This document shows, piece after piece, positions 31,394 through 32,141 of a stretch of DNA of 32,141 nucleotides. Origin of the DNA: Candidatus Tabaqchalia intestinavium (GTDB lineage: Bacteria; Bacillota; Clostridia; Oscillospirales; CAJFTT01). The DNA is taken from NCBI GenBank assembly GCA_904420005.1, contig CAJFTT010000023.1:1-32141 (forward strand), in the 5' to 3' direction. The position numbers were made by a program, and so were the translations under genes. The stretch's first letter is position 1. Each line of letters starts with the position of its first letter. The notes under the pieces are model-generated. The model saw only the letters and a program-made list of their open reading frames with translations. It had not been told where the DNA came from and searched no databases.

Positions 31394-32141
31394 TGCGCAC
31401 CTCCGAAATTATGCTTTCAGCGCTGTTTCGGCACTTCATCGTGCGGCAAGCCGCGCAGCGCAGGACCGGACCGTTTCCGTGCTCCTCGGCCGCGCTGCGC
31501 TCTCCGTCTTACCCAGCGGGGCTGGCCGCACGTTTTTCCCGAAAACCGCCGCAGACCCGGCGGTTGGAAGAAAGGAGCACGGGCAAGGCCGTGGCAGGAC
31601 GGTGGGCTGCCGCCCGCCGAGCGCGCCGGCAGCCGCCTGTGCCCGTTCCAGCCGTTTCTGGGTGCGTTGCCCCTCGTCCGGCCGAGAGGGGGGGCTTTTC
31701 CCCGCTGAAAAAGTAATGAAGAACAGCGCATTTTGTTTTATTGTTTCTGCCCGGGCTGCGTGGGGATTTGTGCCACCGTTCAATGCATTGATGCCCTTCA
31801 TTGGGTTGGCTCCAACCATCGATTGCAGCGATGTTTTCCGAAGCGATGCCTATACGTAGAGCCTCAAAACCGGCGGGAGTGAAACTGTTCGCATTCGCAA
31901 TCCGAGAAGCTTCTCACAATTGCGCACGGATATGGCTGCGGCCTAGATATTCAGATGATAAAAACGGTCCCTGTGCGCTTGCATTTATGATCATTATCGG
32001 GAGTTTACGGTCAGGAACAAGAGAAACTTGAAAAAAACATGAAATTTGAAAATGTGTAGGTTTGTCAAACATTTTGTACAGTCAGGGAAAGGAAGAAAGC
32101 AGCGAGTTTTTCTTTCGGAGAGAGCCAGCCAAGGGGACGCA
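31394..32141. other. Gene-free tail of the window
   Basis: About 750 bp without a supportable gene. The first half is GC-rich and includes repeat copy B; the last 250 bp are AT-rich. Open frames such as 31801-32031 (+) lack a ribosome binding site and family resemblance. A minus-strand TTGACA at about 32054-32059 has no good -10. TTTTGTACA recurs near 32070. Confidence 0.45.
31604..31689. repeat. Diverged interspersed repeat, copy B
   Basis: 31604-31622 is identical to 2-20, and 31660-31689 matches 57-83 with a few substitutions, with almost the same spacing. The middle parts align at roughly 70 percent by eye. Same orientation as copy A, some 31.6 kb away. No coding or mobile-element function can be read from it. 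Confidence 0.45.

Noticed and set aside
31801-32031. A 76-codon plus-strand frame in the tail
   Set aside because: No ribosome binding site, no family resemblance, and the opposite strand is equally open in places.

Overview
The window looks like the chromosome of a GC-rich, anaerobic Firmicute of class Clostridia (Oscillospiraceae/Ruminococcaceae-like; an inference, since no 16S rRNA gene is present). The grounds are strong AGGAGG-type ribosome binding sites, a single-chain pyruvate:ferredoxin oxidoreductase, a DegV protein, a PrsA-like foldase, a short aconitase next to isocitrate dehydrogenase, and clostridial forms of RpoB, RpoC, S12, S7, EF-G and EF-Tu. I see no tRNA, rRNA, CRISPR array or intact insertion sequence.

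Region 1 (about 1-2000) is visibly AT-richer than the rest. It holds a divergent pair: a small XRE-type regulator (+) and a 399-residue protein resembling the AIPR (abortive infection phage resistance) family (-). A perfect 18-bp palindrome lies between them and is a likely shared operator. This is the best candidate for a compact self-regulated defence module, inserted directly downstream of tuf.

Region 2 (2000-14500, all minus strand) is the transcription/translation core: rpoB-rpoC, then rpsL-rpsG-fusA-tuf. Transcription runs from high to low coordinates. Near-consensus sigma-A promoters precede rpoB and rpsL, and tuf has its own promoter. The rplKAJL genes that usually precede rpoB are absent; a surface lipoprotein gene sits there instead. 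A long hairpin occupies the rpsL-rpsG gap and an inverted repeat abuts the rpsL promoter. Two adjacent strong inverted repeats close the cluster after tuf.

Region 3 (14600-17000, minus) is a monocistronic lipoprotein gene with two discoidin-like (F5/8C) repeats and a DUF4185-like beta-propeller end, probably a cell-surface carbohydrate-active or carbohydrate-binding protein. Region 4 (17200-22810, plus) holds aconitase and isocitrate dehydrogenase, which together make 2-oxoglutarate for glutamate. After a terminator come an AEC-family permease and a DegV lipid-binding protein. Region 5 (22830-26900, minus) holds the pyruvate:ferredoxin oxidoreductase with its own promoter and terminator, plus a possible small gene just after that terminator.

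Region 6 (27200-32141) is accessory in character. It has a membrane-anchored PpiC foldase, a 540-bp gene-free stretch rich in inverted repeats, a truncated and frameshifted remnant of a DUF6044-type membrane protein, two unrecognised genes of immunity-protein size, and a 750-bp gene-free tail. The tail carries a diverged copy of a roughly 85-bp sequence also found at the very start of the window.
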